In this document: piece by piece, positions 32,069 to 39,869 of the stretch
Position numbering within the stretch: position 1 is the stretch's first letter
How the letters are laid out: the number at the start of each line of letters is the position of its first letter
Program-made: the position numbers and the translations under genes
Notes under the pieces: generated by a model
Seen by the model: the letters and a program-made list of their open reading frames with translations, nothing else
Database searches by the model: none
Told to the model about the DNA's origin: nothing
Assembly: GCA_005773635.1 (NCBI GenBank)
Contig: SXHN01000033.1
Span: forward strand, 34,004 to 98,003
Direction of reading: 5' to 3'
Origin: Actinomycetota bacterium
GTDB taxonomy: Bacteria; Actinomycetota; Acidimicrobiia; IMCC26256; PALSA-610
Length of the DNA: 64,000 nucleotides

Positions 32069-32086
32069 GCGCGCTCCGTGGCGCGC
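32069..32086 (-). promoter_or_regulatory. Leader hairpin before the GH gene ribosome site
   Basis: GCGCGC-6 nt-GCGCGC is a 6-bp GC-only stem ending 16 bp before the ATG at 32052, right beside the AGGA ribosome site. It could damp translation or be chance in GC-rich DNA. Confidence 0.25.
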
Positions 32087-32223
32087 TTTGTGCACATCGT
32101 CACGCTCGGAAGCGGACTTAAGGCTCAATTTCGGGGTAGTTCGTAACAAATTTGGAAAAAGGTTGCGTACGCACCTTGCGCAAAGGGGTCTCGACAGTCG
32201 AGAATCAACCCCCACCCTCAGTG

Positions 32224-33771
32224 ATGTCAGGTCAGGGGACTGTGACTGCACCAAATTTGCCGTCGATGCGCGGAGATCGACCAGGACAGCGGCCTTCGCC
32301 GCGCACGCTGCGAGTAGTCGGAACGCGGCCGCGGCTAACGCCCGGAACCTTGCGTCGGCGCCTCGCGCTCGCAATTGCGCTCGTGGGCCTCGGCGATGTC
32401 GCGGCACTATCGATCGCGCTCACGGTCGTCGAAGGATCGCTAGCGAGCACGCTGCTGTTTGGTGGGTTCGCCGTCACCGGTCTGGTCGCGATCGGGTCGT
32501 ACCGGTTGCGCTGCACGCTCAGCGCCCTCGATGACGCACCTCGCCTCGCCGGAGCCGTTGGCGTCGCAGCGCTCGCGGCAGCACCGTTCGCCGGACGAGG
32601 CTCAGGCGTACTGCTACAAGCCGCATTGCTCGTGCCCTCAATCGTGATCATACGTATGTTCAGTTACGCCACCGTCCGGGCCTGGCGACGCCGTGGTCTT
32701 CGCGAACCCGCGATCATTGCCGGCAGCGGCCATGTCGGCATCGAATTGGCCGAAGTCATTGAAATGCATCCCGAATTCGGGCTTGATTTCATTGGTTTCG
32801 TTGGAGCACCGTTTCCCGACCTCCCCGGGCCACTCCTCGGAGAAATAGCCAGACTGCCGGAAATTGTCTCCGAACACCGAGCGCGCCGCGTCATCGTCGC
32901 CTTCGGCCCCACTCGAGAAGCCGACCTCATCACGGTGTTACGGACCGCCATGTTGCGAGCCGTCCAGGTGCATATCGTCCCGCGGTTCTTCGAGGTCGGC
33001 GTGGCGCCGCGTGGTTCCGACGTCGATGATCTTTGGGGTATCCCTGTATATCGAGTTCGCCAAGCAGCGCTGCAACGCTGGGCATGGCGCTTCAAACGCG
33101 CCCTCGACGTTGCCGTCGCGGGCACCATGTTGCTACTAGCGCTCCCGGTCATGGCCATGGCCGCAGTCGCCGTGAAATTCGCAAGTCCCGGGCCCGTACT
33201 ATTTCGCCAACGTCGCATTGGCCAACACGGTGAAGAAATCGAAGTCCTGAAGTTCCGCACGTTGCCAACCGATCACATTGACGACGCTTTCAACACTGCC
33301 GAAGCTCGATATCACAACATCGGGTGGTTCCTGCGGCGCAGCAGCATCGATGAGCTTCCGCAGCTCTGGAATGTGCTGCGGGGAGACATGAGCATCGTTG
33401 GCCCGCGTCCCGAACGTGGGTATCTCGTCGAACAGTTCAACGACGAGGTATACGGATACCGAGACCGACACCGGCTTCCCGTTGGGCTCACCGGCTGGGC
33501 CCAGGTGCACGGGCTACGAGGCGAGACATCGTTGCGCGAACGAGTGCGATTCGACAACCACTACATAGAACACTGGTCGTTGTGGCACGACTTCGTCATC
33601 CTCATGCGCACAGTGGCTGCGGTGTTTCAAAGCCCAGCCCACGGCTCGTCGCCCGATGCCGGCGATCCGCAGCGTCAACATTTCGGTGTCGCGGCGACAA
33701 CCGCGTTCGACAACAGCGACGAAACCGATCCGTTGGGGACCAGCGACCACAGCCATCCCCGGCGCCCCTGA
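32224..33771 (+). CDS. Polyprenyl glycosylphosphotransferase (WbaP/WcaJ-type initiating sugar transferase)
   Basis: About 515 residues. N-terminal membrane helices (about 45-145), a central Rossmann-like domain (PAIIAGSGHVGIELAEVIEM), one further membrane hairpin (ALDVAVAGTMLLLALPVMAMAAVAV) and the catalytic bacterial sugar-transferase domain with RRIGQHGEEIEVLKFRT, RRSSIDELPQLWNVLRGDMS and GPRPERGYLV. It loads the first sugar-1-phosphate on undecaprenyl phosphate to begin the repeat unit. The start is unsure: ATG 32224 is used, but a TTG at 32152 is in frame and neither has a convincing ribosome site or promoter box. Confidence 0.88.
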   Translation: MSGQGTVTAPNLPSMRGDRPGQRPSPRTLRVVGTRPRLTPGTLRRRLALAIALVGLGDVAALSIALTVVEGSLASTLLFGGFAVTGLVAIGSYRLRCTLSALDDAPRLAGAVGVAALAAAPFAGRGSGVLLQAALLVPSIVIIRMFSYATVRAWRRRGLREPAIIAGSGHVGIELAEVIEMHPEFGLDFIGFVGAPFPDLPGPLLGEIARLPEIVSEHRARRVIVAFGPTREADLITVLRTAMLRAVQVHIVPRFFEVGVAPRGSDVDDLWGIPVYRVRQAALQRWAWRFKRALDVAVAGTMLLLALPVMAMAAVAVKFASPGPVLFRQRRIGQHGEEIEVLKFRTLPTDHIDDAFNTAEARYHNIGWFLRRSSIDELPQLWNVLRGDMSIVGPRPERGYLVEQFNDEVYGYRDRHRLPVGLTGWAQVHGLRGETSLRERVRFDNHYIEHWSLWHDFVILMRTVAAVFQSPAHGSSPDAGDPQRQHFGVAATTAFDNSDETDPLGTSDHSHPRRP

Positions 33772-33806
33772 AGCTTGCCCACCGCCAAAAGTCGGGTCGA
33801 GACGCC

Positions 33807-33949
33807 GACACCAGCTGGTCCCACGATCTAGCGGCTTACGCGGCCCATGTGGGACCGCGACCGCGAGAGCGGCGCACCCGACACCAGCTGGTCCCACGAT
33901 CTAGCGGCTTACGCGGCCCATGTGGGACCGCGACCGCGTGAGCGGCGCA
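33807..33949 (+). repeat. Two tandem ~70-bp repeats, each with an 8-bp inverted repeat
   Basis: Copies run 33807-33876 and 33880-33949 (73-bp offset) with a single mismatch over 70 bp. Each holds GGTCCCAC (33817-33824; 33890-33897) and its complement GTGGGACC (33849-33856; 33922-33929) plus the palindrome ACCAGCTGGT. This lies between convergent genes and is not coding. It looks like an intergenic palindromic (REP/BIME-like) element. Confidence 0.75.
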
Positions 33950-33984
33950 GTCGGGAGGCCGGGTGACACCGGGGCCTGAGCGCG

Positions 33985-34013
33985 ACGAAGCGGCGCCTAT
34001 GGCGCCGCTTCGT
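33985..34013. terminator. Strong symmetrical hairpin between convergent genes
   Basis: A 13-bp perfect stem (ACGAAGCGGCGCC) with a TAT loop, followed by no clear T-run on either strand. Its place, between the sugar transferase stop (33771) and the LPXTG protein stop (34037), fits a bidirectional terminator or an mRNA 3' stabiliser. Confidence 0.6.
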
Positions 34014-34036
34014 GAATCGAGAGATTCGAGGTCGAG

Positions 34037-34309
34037 TTAGATCGACGCTGCGCGGCGGCGACGGCCAGCGGCCACCAACACTGCGCCGCCAGCGGCGAGG
34101 CCGCCACCGATCAATGTGATCGCCATTGCGTCGCTACCCGTGTTGGGAAGGTTGCCACCAGTTGGTGCAGCGGTACCGCCACCGGTGGTGGAAACCTGAG
34201 GAGCAACCGTCGTGCCGTAGTCGACTGCATGCGCGCTCGAAGCTGGGAGGAATGCTGCTCCCGCAACAATGCCTGCTGCAGCTGCGAGACGAAGAGCTTT
34301 CTTATTCAT
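34037..34309 (-). CDS. Small LPXTG-anchored surface protein
   Basis: A 90-residue protein starting MNKKALRLAAAAG with ribosome site GGAAGGAA. A signal peptide ends at ASSAHA (about 28); only about 25 Thr/Gly/Ala-rich residues follow before the sorting signal NLPNTGSD, a hydrophobic helix and the basic end GRRRRAASI. Almost the entire mature protein is a wall-anchor stub, so it may be a spacer, a decoration site or a short peptide display. No domain is recognisable. A class E sortase is encoded at 48121. Strong promoter at 34348-34377. Confidence 0.82.
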   Translation of the reverse strand: MNKKALRLAAAAGIVAGAAFLPASSAHAVDYGTTVAPQVSTTGGGTAAPTGGNLPNTGSDAMAITLIGGGLAAGGAVLVAAGRRRRAASI

Positions 34310-34347
34310 CCTTGATTTCCTTCCAAGGGGGAGACGAATTGTCACGG

Positions 34348-34377
34348 AGTGTAACCGGGCCTTGACACTGCTGTCCA
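34348..34377 (-). promoter_or_regulatory. Sigma70-type promoter of the LPXTG protein
   Basis: TGGACA (5/6 to TTGACA, 34372-34377), an 18-bp spacer and TACACT (34348-34353). The transcript would have a leader of about 30 nt with a ribosome site. Best two-box promoter seen in the window. Confidence 0.6.
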
Positions 34378-34443
34378 GTGCGAAGCACAACTTTCTTAGT
34401 ACGTGTGTGACCTCATCGTGACTGATGTCACCGCGTTCGTGCA

Positions 34444-36237
34444 CTACCACTTGATCGAATGCGATTTTTCATCGTTCCAACGGTCGTTTCCATGGGTCCA
34501 CAGCGTTGCCGGACGTCCGAGCATTGGATGCAGCGCCCGAGCCGTGGGCGCGACAAAGAGGTTCCGGGCCTTCGCAGGCAACGTGAACTGAACGCTCATC
34601 GTGATCGATTCGCCAGGCTGCAACGCCAGATTGGCGCCGAGTACATGGTGATCGGGGCCGTTGGGGCCACCAACGGTGAATGGGACCTGTTTGCCAGCCA
34701 CTTTGATGGTGTAATAACCCGCATCCTTCGGCAGCTCCACCCCAAAGGAACCCTCGTACTTTCCGGCCTCGCCAGTGGGGTCAAAGCCATACGGGCCCAA
34801 CACGTAGGGCGGAAATTGCTCGATCGGCAGGGGGATCGAGTTCATAATTCTGACATCGACAACCACTTTGGTGCTGTTGTCCGGCTGCACATCTGTTGTG
34901 ATCGTGTTGTCCATCGTCAAGAACTGATCGAGTTTGTTGCCTGCCCGATTTTGCACGGCAACAAGCATCCCTTCAGGGCCCACGTATCCGCCGACATTCG
35001 CACCTAACCACCCCTTTTGCTCAACGGTGCGCGCCGACCACGCCAAAATGTGTCGCCCGACGCCAGCGACGCGTAACGCCTCTACCAAGTCCGCCGTCTT
35101 CCAATTGCCGTCTTCGAGTTGCTGAATCGCAGCCCGAGCAACCTTGGAGAGCTTGTCTCTGCGCTCCACTTGCTCAGTTCGCGCAGGGTTGATTTCCAGC
35201 CCGCGATACTGCTCGACGAATATCTCCTGCAACAAGTTGTCGGCGGAATACTGCTTGCCTTCCACCGTCACCGGACCGGTCGCTCCCAACAGACCCTTCA
35301 GCGCCACAGGATCAAGTACCAACACGCCATCGACGGTGCTTCCTCCCCGGGCTTTCCACATGTCGAGGGCAAGCGGGGCCAAGACGTCGAACCGAGCAGT
35401 CTGCGCCAAACTACGAAAATCGGCGGTTGGCGAGTACACGCCAAACCGGTCGCCAAAATCAGAGTCGTAGCGCCCAGGAGCTACCGATCCAGCCGGCGGC
35501 TGCAGCACTTTCGCGGGAAGCATCTCGCCTAATTCAAATCTTCCGTCACGAATCACCAATTCGCCGAGTGACAGAAACGCACCTGATCCCACCCCCATTT
35601 CGGTGTTGTTCGCAGCGATCACCAGATACCGTCGGGGCCCCGTCATGAAATCGACCAAGCCCGCTGACGCGTCCACGAGACCCGAAACCGTGCCTCGGAG
35701 GTCACCGAGGTTGTCATCAAATTTGGCGTGAGCATTGCGCAATGCGGGCAGGAGGTAGCGATTCGGACCCAAGGAAATGCTCGCCAATTCCGTCTTGGTG
35801 GCGTCGGCGATCGTGCGCATCTTGCGAACCATGGCAACCCGGTCTTTGCCCTGTGGCCGATCCACGCGATCGAATTCGGTGCGCACGTCGCGCAACGCCC
35901 CGCCTCCGATCCTCGTGATGTCGGCGGCGCCCGCCGCGAGCGAATCAACCGAGCCGATTTGCTGGCTCACAAACGGCACAAGGCGAAACGGTTGCAGCAG
36001 CCAATTCGATGAAGAATCGCGCGCGAGCTCAAATTCTGCGTTGGCTTCGCCCAATACCTGCTCGCCGCGCCCTTCCAGAAGGTCCTTCGATTTCAGCTCG
36101 TCGCGCGCCGCCTCCAGGCGGGCGAGCCCCGCTTGCGCGTGCTTGCGGGCATCCAGCAACTTGAGTGCAGCGAAACCAACCCAGGCCACGAAAATGGTGG
36201 CACCGACGAGCCAGAACAGTTTGCGGCGAGATTTCAC
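34444..36237 (-). CDS. DUF4012 domain protein, membrane anchored
   Basis: About 597 residues. One N-terminal membrane helix (LFWLVGATIFVAWVGFAALKLL) precedes a helical, charged segment (about 30-180) and the DUF4012 domain (about 190-560), with LVIAANNTEMGVGSGAFLSLGEL and YVLGPYGFDP-type segments typical of the family. DUF4012 proteins occur at actinobacterial polysaccharide loci; function unknown, location extracytoplasmic. GTG 36237 is chosen over the longer ATG (36285) because TACCAT lies 6 nt before it. Confidence 0.8.
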   Translation of the reverse strand: MKSRRKLFWLVGATIFVAWVGFAALKLLDARKHAQAGLARLEAARDELKSKDLLEGRGEQVLGEANAEFELARDSSSNWLLQPFRLVPFVSQQIGSVDSLAAGAADITRIGGGALRDVRTEFDRVDRPQGKDRVAMVRKMRTIADATKTELASISLGPNRYLLPALRNAHAKFDDNLGDLRGTVSGLVDASAGLVDFMTGPRRYLVIAANNTEMGVGSGAFLSLGELVIRDGRFELGEMLPAKVLQPPAGSVAPGRYDSDFGDRFGVYSPTADFRSLAQTARFDVLAPLALDMWKARGGSTVDGVLVLDPVALKGLLGATGPVTVEGKQYSADNLLQEIFVEQYRGLEINPARTEQVERRDKLSKVARAAIQQLEDGNWKTADLVEALRVAGVGRHILAWSARTVEQKGWLGANVGGYVGPEGMLVAVQNRAGNKLDQFLTMDNTITTDVQPDNSTKVVVDVRIMNSIPLPIEQFPPYVLGPYGFDPTGEAGKYEGSFGVELPKDAGYYTIKVAGKQVPFTVGGPNGPDHHVLGANLALQPGESITMSVQFTLPAKARNLFVAPTARALHPMLGRPATLWTHGNDRWNDEKSHSIKW

Positions 36238-36243
36238 AATCTG

Positions 36244-36249
36244 ATGGTA
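36244..36249 (-). promoter_or_regulatory. -10-like TACCAT, leaderless promoter of the DUF4012 gene
   Basis: TACCAT is 6 nt before the GTG at 36237. Confidence 0.45.
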
Positions 36250-36286
36250 CGGGCCACCGGTGGCATCCGAGTGGCACAGCGACACG

Positions 36287-36292
36287 TACGCT
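36287..36292 (+). promoter_or_regulatory. -10-like TACGCT, leaderless promoter of the nuclease-like pair
   Basis: TACGCT is 7 nt before the ATG at 36300, 37 bp from the opposing TACCAT box. Confidence 0.45.
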
Positions 36293-36299
36293 CAGCTAG

Positions 36300-36995
36300 A
36301 TGGACGAGCTCCCTGTACTCAGCCCCTGGGATCTCCGCGAGAGGCCGCGCTGCGGTGAACGACTCCGGCGGCGGCTCAGCGGCAGCAAGGGCCAGTTCAT
36401 CGCCGGCGCTCGCCACTCCGTTCTCGCTCGCCTCCGCGCCGACATCGCGCTCGCGCATACCGAGTTGCGCCATCCATCCCCAAACGATTTCCCAGACCCA
36501 GTCGACCTACTTCCAGAACAGGTACGGCATTACGGCGCTGCGAGTCGCGGATACCTCGCATTATTCGGCGATCGTGCAGCAAAAGCTCTGGACTGGGAGC
36601 GCGCCCGCGAGCTTCCTGAACTCGGCGTCCATTTCAAAGCGACGCCAGGGATCATGCTGCAACGCAGCGACGAGACACTCGAACTCCGACGCGTTCAAGC
36701 ATCAAGTCGAGTGCCGAACATCGACCAATCGGCTCTCCATTCATTGGCGATCTTGTGGGAGCACAACTTACGCGGCGTGACTGTGCAGCTGGTTGCAGCC
36801 GATGTCGTGGCCCTTGAGGTGCAAACGGTCGAATTGTGTGTCGACGACATCATCGACGACGCACACCTTTGGTTCCGCACGCGGGTCGAGGAACTGCGGT
36901 CGATCGCAGCCCAGAGCAAGGTCGTAACCGGCAACGAATGCGCCGACTGCCCCTACGTCTGGGACTGTCCGGCGCACCGATCGGCGCGCCGATGA
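36300..36995 (+). CDS. RecB/Cas4-like Fe-S protein with degenerate nuclease site
   Basis: 231 residues. Cys18 (RPRCGERL) plus a C-terminal C-x2-C-x5-C (Cys214, 217, 223 in NECADCPYVWDC) reproduces the four-Cys iron-sulfur arrangement of AddB/Cas4 nucleases. His39 (GARHSVLARL) fits the RecB-family first motif. The catalytic D and DxK are not found: the aligned stretches read GIML (about 117-120) and ETLELRRVQ (about 125-133), so the active site looks lost or remodelled. It overlaps the next gene, an intact RecB-like nuclease, by 4 bp (ATGA). Role unknown; a structural or regulatory partner is inferred. Confidence 0.65.
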   Translation: MDELPVLSPWDLRERPRCGERLRRRLSGSKGQFIAGARHSVLARLRADIALAHTELRHPSPNDFPDPVDLLPEQVRHYGAASRGYLALFGDRAAKALDWERARELPELGVHFKATPGIMLQRSDETLELRRVQASSRVPNIDQSALHSLAILWEHNLRGVTVQLVAADVVALEVQTVELCVDDIIDDAHLWFRTRVEELRSIAAQSKVVTGNECADCPYVWDCPAHRSARR

Positions 36996-37828
36996 GCCGC
37001 GGTCAGATCCTCGTCCCCAAAGTCGTGGCGCTCTCGCCGACGTCGCTCGAAGCGTGGAACCGGTGCGAACGCCAGTACCTCTTGCGCCACATTCTCGGAG
37101 TGCCCGCGAGCGATGTTGGGTTGAGCAACGATGAAGGACTCCGCTTGCACGCAGTGCTGCGTTTCATCCACGAACACCGCAGCTGCCAAGACCCGGAGTT
37201 CGTTGCAACCGTGTTGTCGGATCACGCGTGTGACACCGAAGCGATGCGCTCGATGATTGGTCGCCATCGAGATCGTTGTCCGAGTGCGCCGCTGATCGAT
37301 GGATCACAGCCAACAACGACGAGCGTCGGCTATCACGAGGTCGAACGGGCTCGATACCACCACCACCCGGTTCCAATGTTTCTCGCGGCGGCGCGCCTCG
37401 ACGCGGTTTGGATCCACGACGGAGTATTCGATGTTCGCGATTACAAAAGTGGAGCACTGTCGCCATACGAACTGCGCCACGACCCACGAGCATGGATCCA
37501 AGCTTGGGTGATGGCACCGCGCGCTGCGAGTCTCGGCGCCCGGTTGCGGATTCGCTACGAATATCTCGCCCCAGAGGTGCTCGAAGACCCAGAACCGTGG
37601 GAGCCCGACGACGATGATCTTAGCGAAATCGAGGAACGACTCCGAGCGACGGTGCTGGCGATTCATGATGCAGACTTCGCAGGGGTGAACGATCCCAATG
37701 TCTGTAGTCGATGCCCGTATCGTTCGGTGTGCCGCGATACTGCGGCCTCCGGGATGGCAACGTGGCCGGCGCTCTCGCTCGAGTCCGAGGAAATCGACGG
37801 ACTCGACGACCACGATTCATCACATTGA
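36992..37828 (+). CDS. RecB-family PD-(D/E)XK nuclease with Fe-S cluster motif
   Basis: 278 residues. LSPTSLEAWNRCERQYLLRH is the usual start of RecB-like nuclease domains (Cys25). The catalytic set is complete: His53 (GLRLHAVL), Asp127 (ARLDAVW), Asp140-Tyr-Lys142 (VRDYKSGAL) and Gln160 (RAWIQAW). A C-terminal C-x2-C-x5-C (Cys238, 241, 247) with Cys25 would hold a 4Fe-4S cluster as in AddB and Cas4. No helicase domain and no cas genes nearby. Coupled to the degenerate paralogue upstream; probably an ssDNA-processing exonuclease. Confidence 0.82.
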   Translation: MSRGQILVPKVVALSPTSLEAWNRCERQYLLRHILGVPASDVGLSNDEGLRLHAVLRFIHEHRSCQDPEFVATVLSDHACDTEAMRSMIGRHRDRCPSAPLIDGSQPTTTSVGYHEVERARYHHHPVPMFLAAARLDAVWIHDGVFDVRDYKSGALSPYELRHDPRAWIQAWVMAPRAASLGARLRIRYEYLAPEVLEDPEPWEPDDDDLSEIEERLRATVLAIHDADFAGVNDPNVCSRCPYRSVCRDTAASGMATWPALSLESEEIDGLDDHDSSH

Positions 37829-37889
37829 GGCGACGATGCAAACTGCATTGCAGGGCCATCCAGGTTCGGCTTCGAAGGGTCATGCCTCA

Positions 37890-37895
37890 TAGCGT
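37890..37895 (+). promoter_or_regulatory. -10-like TAGCGT, leaderless promoter of the thiolase-like gene
   Basis: TAGCGT is 6 nt before the GTG at 37902. Confidence 0.4.
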
Positions 37896-37901
37896 TCGGA
37901 T

Positions 37902-39410
37902 GTGAACATCGATCCGCGTACGCCAGTCATCGTCGGCACCGGGCAACTCAATCAACGTTGCGCTCCACTCGATGCCCGCAGTCCTGTCGAGCTATTCGCG
38001 GATGCGGCTCGCCTCGCTGGCAATGAAGCGGGCGCGGACTTGCTCGCCCGCACCGACACCGTCGCGACCGTCGGCATCGTCTCGTGGCCGTATGCAGACC
38101 CTGCCGCGGTGGTTGCTCGCGAACTCGCGCTACCAAACGTAACAACGGTACTCAGCGCCACGGGCGGCAACAGCCCGCAGCTACTCATCAACGAGATGGG
38201 TCGAAGAATTGCTGCTCGCGACGCCGACATCGTGGTTATCGGCGGCGGTGAATCAATGCACGCGCGCTGGCGCGCCCGCAAAGAACCACGCGTTGAGCTC
38301 TCATGGCCGACCTACGACGACCCGCCGTGCACGGATCGCTCCGGCGTCGATACGCCCGGCACCAACGAGTGGGAAATCGCACACCAAATGTTGGAGCCAA
38401 CGATGGTGTTTCCCCTTTTCGAAAGTGCGCTTCGCCACGCTGCGGGGCGCTCCATCGCAGAACACCAGCAATTCGTGGGCGAACTCTGGTCTGACTTTTC
38501 GGCAGTGGCGCACAAGAACCCAAACGCGTGGATCGACACGCAATACTCACCCGCTGAGATTGCGCAGCCGACGAGCGACAATCGCATGGTCGTGTTCCCC
38601 TACACGAAACGTATGTGCGCCAACATCGACGTTGATCAAGGTGCTGCCATCCTGTTGACCTCATACGAAACGGCACGCGACGCCGGTATCGACCCATCTC
38701 AACTTGTGTTTTTGCACGCGGGCGCCGACGCCCACGACCACTGGTGGGTTAGTGAACGACCCGCGATCGAGCGCAGCGTGGCGATTGGCACAGTCGTTCA
38801 CGCCGCGCTCGGAGCCTCGGGGTTAGGACTCGACGACATCGCACGATTCGATCTCTACTCGTGCTTCCCGAGCGCGGTTCAAATCGCGATGCAATCAATC
38901 GGGCTCCGCGGTCGTTGGGGCGGCGACGATCGACCCCTCACTGTCACCGGCGGTCTCTGCTTCGCAGGCGGGCCAGTCAGCAATTATGTGACGCATGGGG
39001 TTGCGCAAATGGTGCACGAGCTGCGAGCCGACCCCGGATCATTCGGACTCACCACTGGGTTGGGGTGGTACGCAACTAAGCACTCAGCCGCAGTGTGGAG
39101 CACAACGCCTCCAAAGACGAGCTACCAGCGCGTCGACCCCGCTGCTACCCAAGCCGAGGTAGACGCGGTTCCCCATGTTGCCCAAGCCCGCGCGTATTCG
39201 GGGTTGATCACGGTAGAAGGCACGTCGGTAGCAATACAGCGAGACACGACGCCATCACTTGCGATCGTGATTGGCCGCAATGCCGAGGGGCAACGAGTCG
39301 TGGCTAACACTCGTGACGAGCAGGCGATGCGCACGATGTGCGCGACCCCGTGGGAAGGTACTCAGGTCGAAATACGAACTGACGGGACAACCAACATCGT
39401 GAATACATGA
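37902..39410 (+). CDS. Thiolase-like protein (acetyl-CoA acetyltransferase family)
   Basis: 502 residues, GTG start. PVIVGTGQ, IVVIGGGESM, FDLYSCFPSAVQIAM and VTGGLCFAGGPVSNYVTHG follow the thiolase fold as seen in actinobacterial proteins annotated acetyl-CoA acetyltransferase. At the place of the nucleophilic Cys (after LPNVTTVL) the sequence is SATGGNSPQLL with no Cys, so normal Claisen chemistry is doubtful. A C-terminal beta domain (about 420-500, YSGLITVEGTSVAIQRD) is an extra feature, OB-fold-like. Coupled by 4 bp to the DUF983 gene. Confidence 0.75.
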   Translation: MNIDPRTPVIVGTGQLNQRCAPLDARSPVELFADAARLAGNEAGADLLARTDTVATVGIVSWPYADPAAVVARELALPNVTTVLSATGGNSPQLLINEMGRRIAARDADIVVIGGGESMHARWRARKEPRVELSWPTYDDPPCTDRSGVDTPGTNEWEIAHQMLEPTMVFPLFESALRHAAGRSIAEHQQFVGELWSDFSAVAHKNPNAWIDTQYSPAEIAQPTSDNRMVVFPYTKRMCANIDVDQGAAILLTSYETARDAGIDPSQLVFLHAGADAHDHWWVSERPAIERSVAIGTVVHAALGASGLGLDDIARFDLYSCFPSAVQIAMQSIGLRGRWGGDDRPLTVTGGLCFAGGPVSNYVTHGVAQMVHELRADPGSFGLTTGLGWYATKHSAAVWSTTPPKTSYQRVDPAATQAEVDAVPHVAQARAYSGLITVEGTSVAIQRDTTPSLAIVIGRNAEGQRVVANTRDEQAMRTMCATPWEGTQVEIRTDGTTNIVNT

Positions 39411-39814
39411 CGCCAAACGCGAAGTCCACCACTCACAGCTCCCGCGGAGCGATCTTGTTGCGAGGTTTCACCCGCCGGTGCCCGCGATGCGGGTCGGGCA
39501 AGATCTTTCGACATTGGACGTCGATCGTCGACGACTGCCCAAGATGTGGTTTGCATTTCGAGCGAGAGTCTGGCTATTGGGCTGGCGCGCTCGCCATCAA
39601 CTTCGTCTGCGTCTTTGGATTGATGCTCGTGATCATGGGCTTAGTACTCGCGTTCACACTTCCGGACGTCAACGTCGCGCTCACCCTTGGGCTGATGCTT
39701 CCAGTTGCGTTGCTCGGACCGGTCGTTTGGTATCCATTTTCTAAAACGATTTGGATGGCAATCGATCGCGCCTACTTGCAACGCATGGATCGATACGAAC
39801 AACCCGACGAATGA
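39407..39814 (+). CDS. DUF983 family membrane protein
   Basis: 135 residues. Two zinc-ribbon-like CPRCG motifs (about residues 25-29 and 44-48) are followed by two membrane helices (about 62-84 and 90-112), the hallmark of DUF983. Function unknown; in other bacteria it lies near cytochrome oxidase genes, not the case here. ATGA overlap with the thiolase-like gene. Confidence 0.85.
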   Translation: MTPNAKSTTHSSRGAILLRGFTRRCPRCGSGKIFRHWTSIVDDCPRCGLHFERESGYWAGALAINFVCVFGLMLVIMGLVLAFTLPDVNVALTLGLMLPVALLGPVVWYPFSKTIWMAIDRAYLQRMDRYEQPDE

Positions 39815-39869
39815 GTATTGGCGCTACGGGTCCGGTGGTTTGGGTGTCAAGCAACAAAAACAGGCACTT

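Noticed and set aside
33582..33941. Open frames reading through the 70-bp repeats
   Set aside because: The translation comes from the repeat DNA and overlaps the end of the sugar transferase gene.
36300..37828. Cas4-like pair as part of a CRISPR or defence island
   Set aside because: No cas genes, repeats, helicase, methylase or toxin genes flank it; neighbours are metabolic and surface genes.
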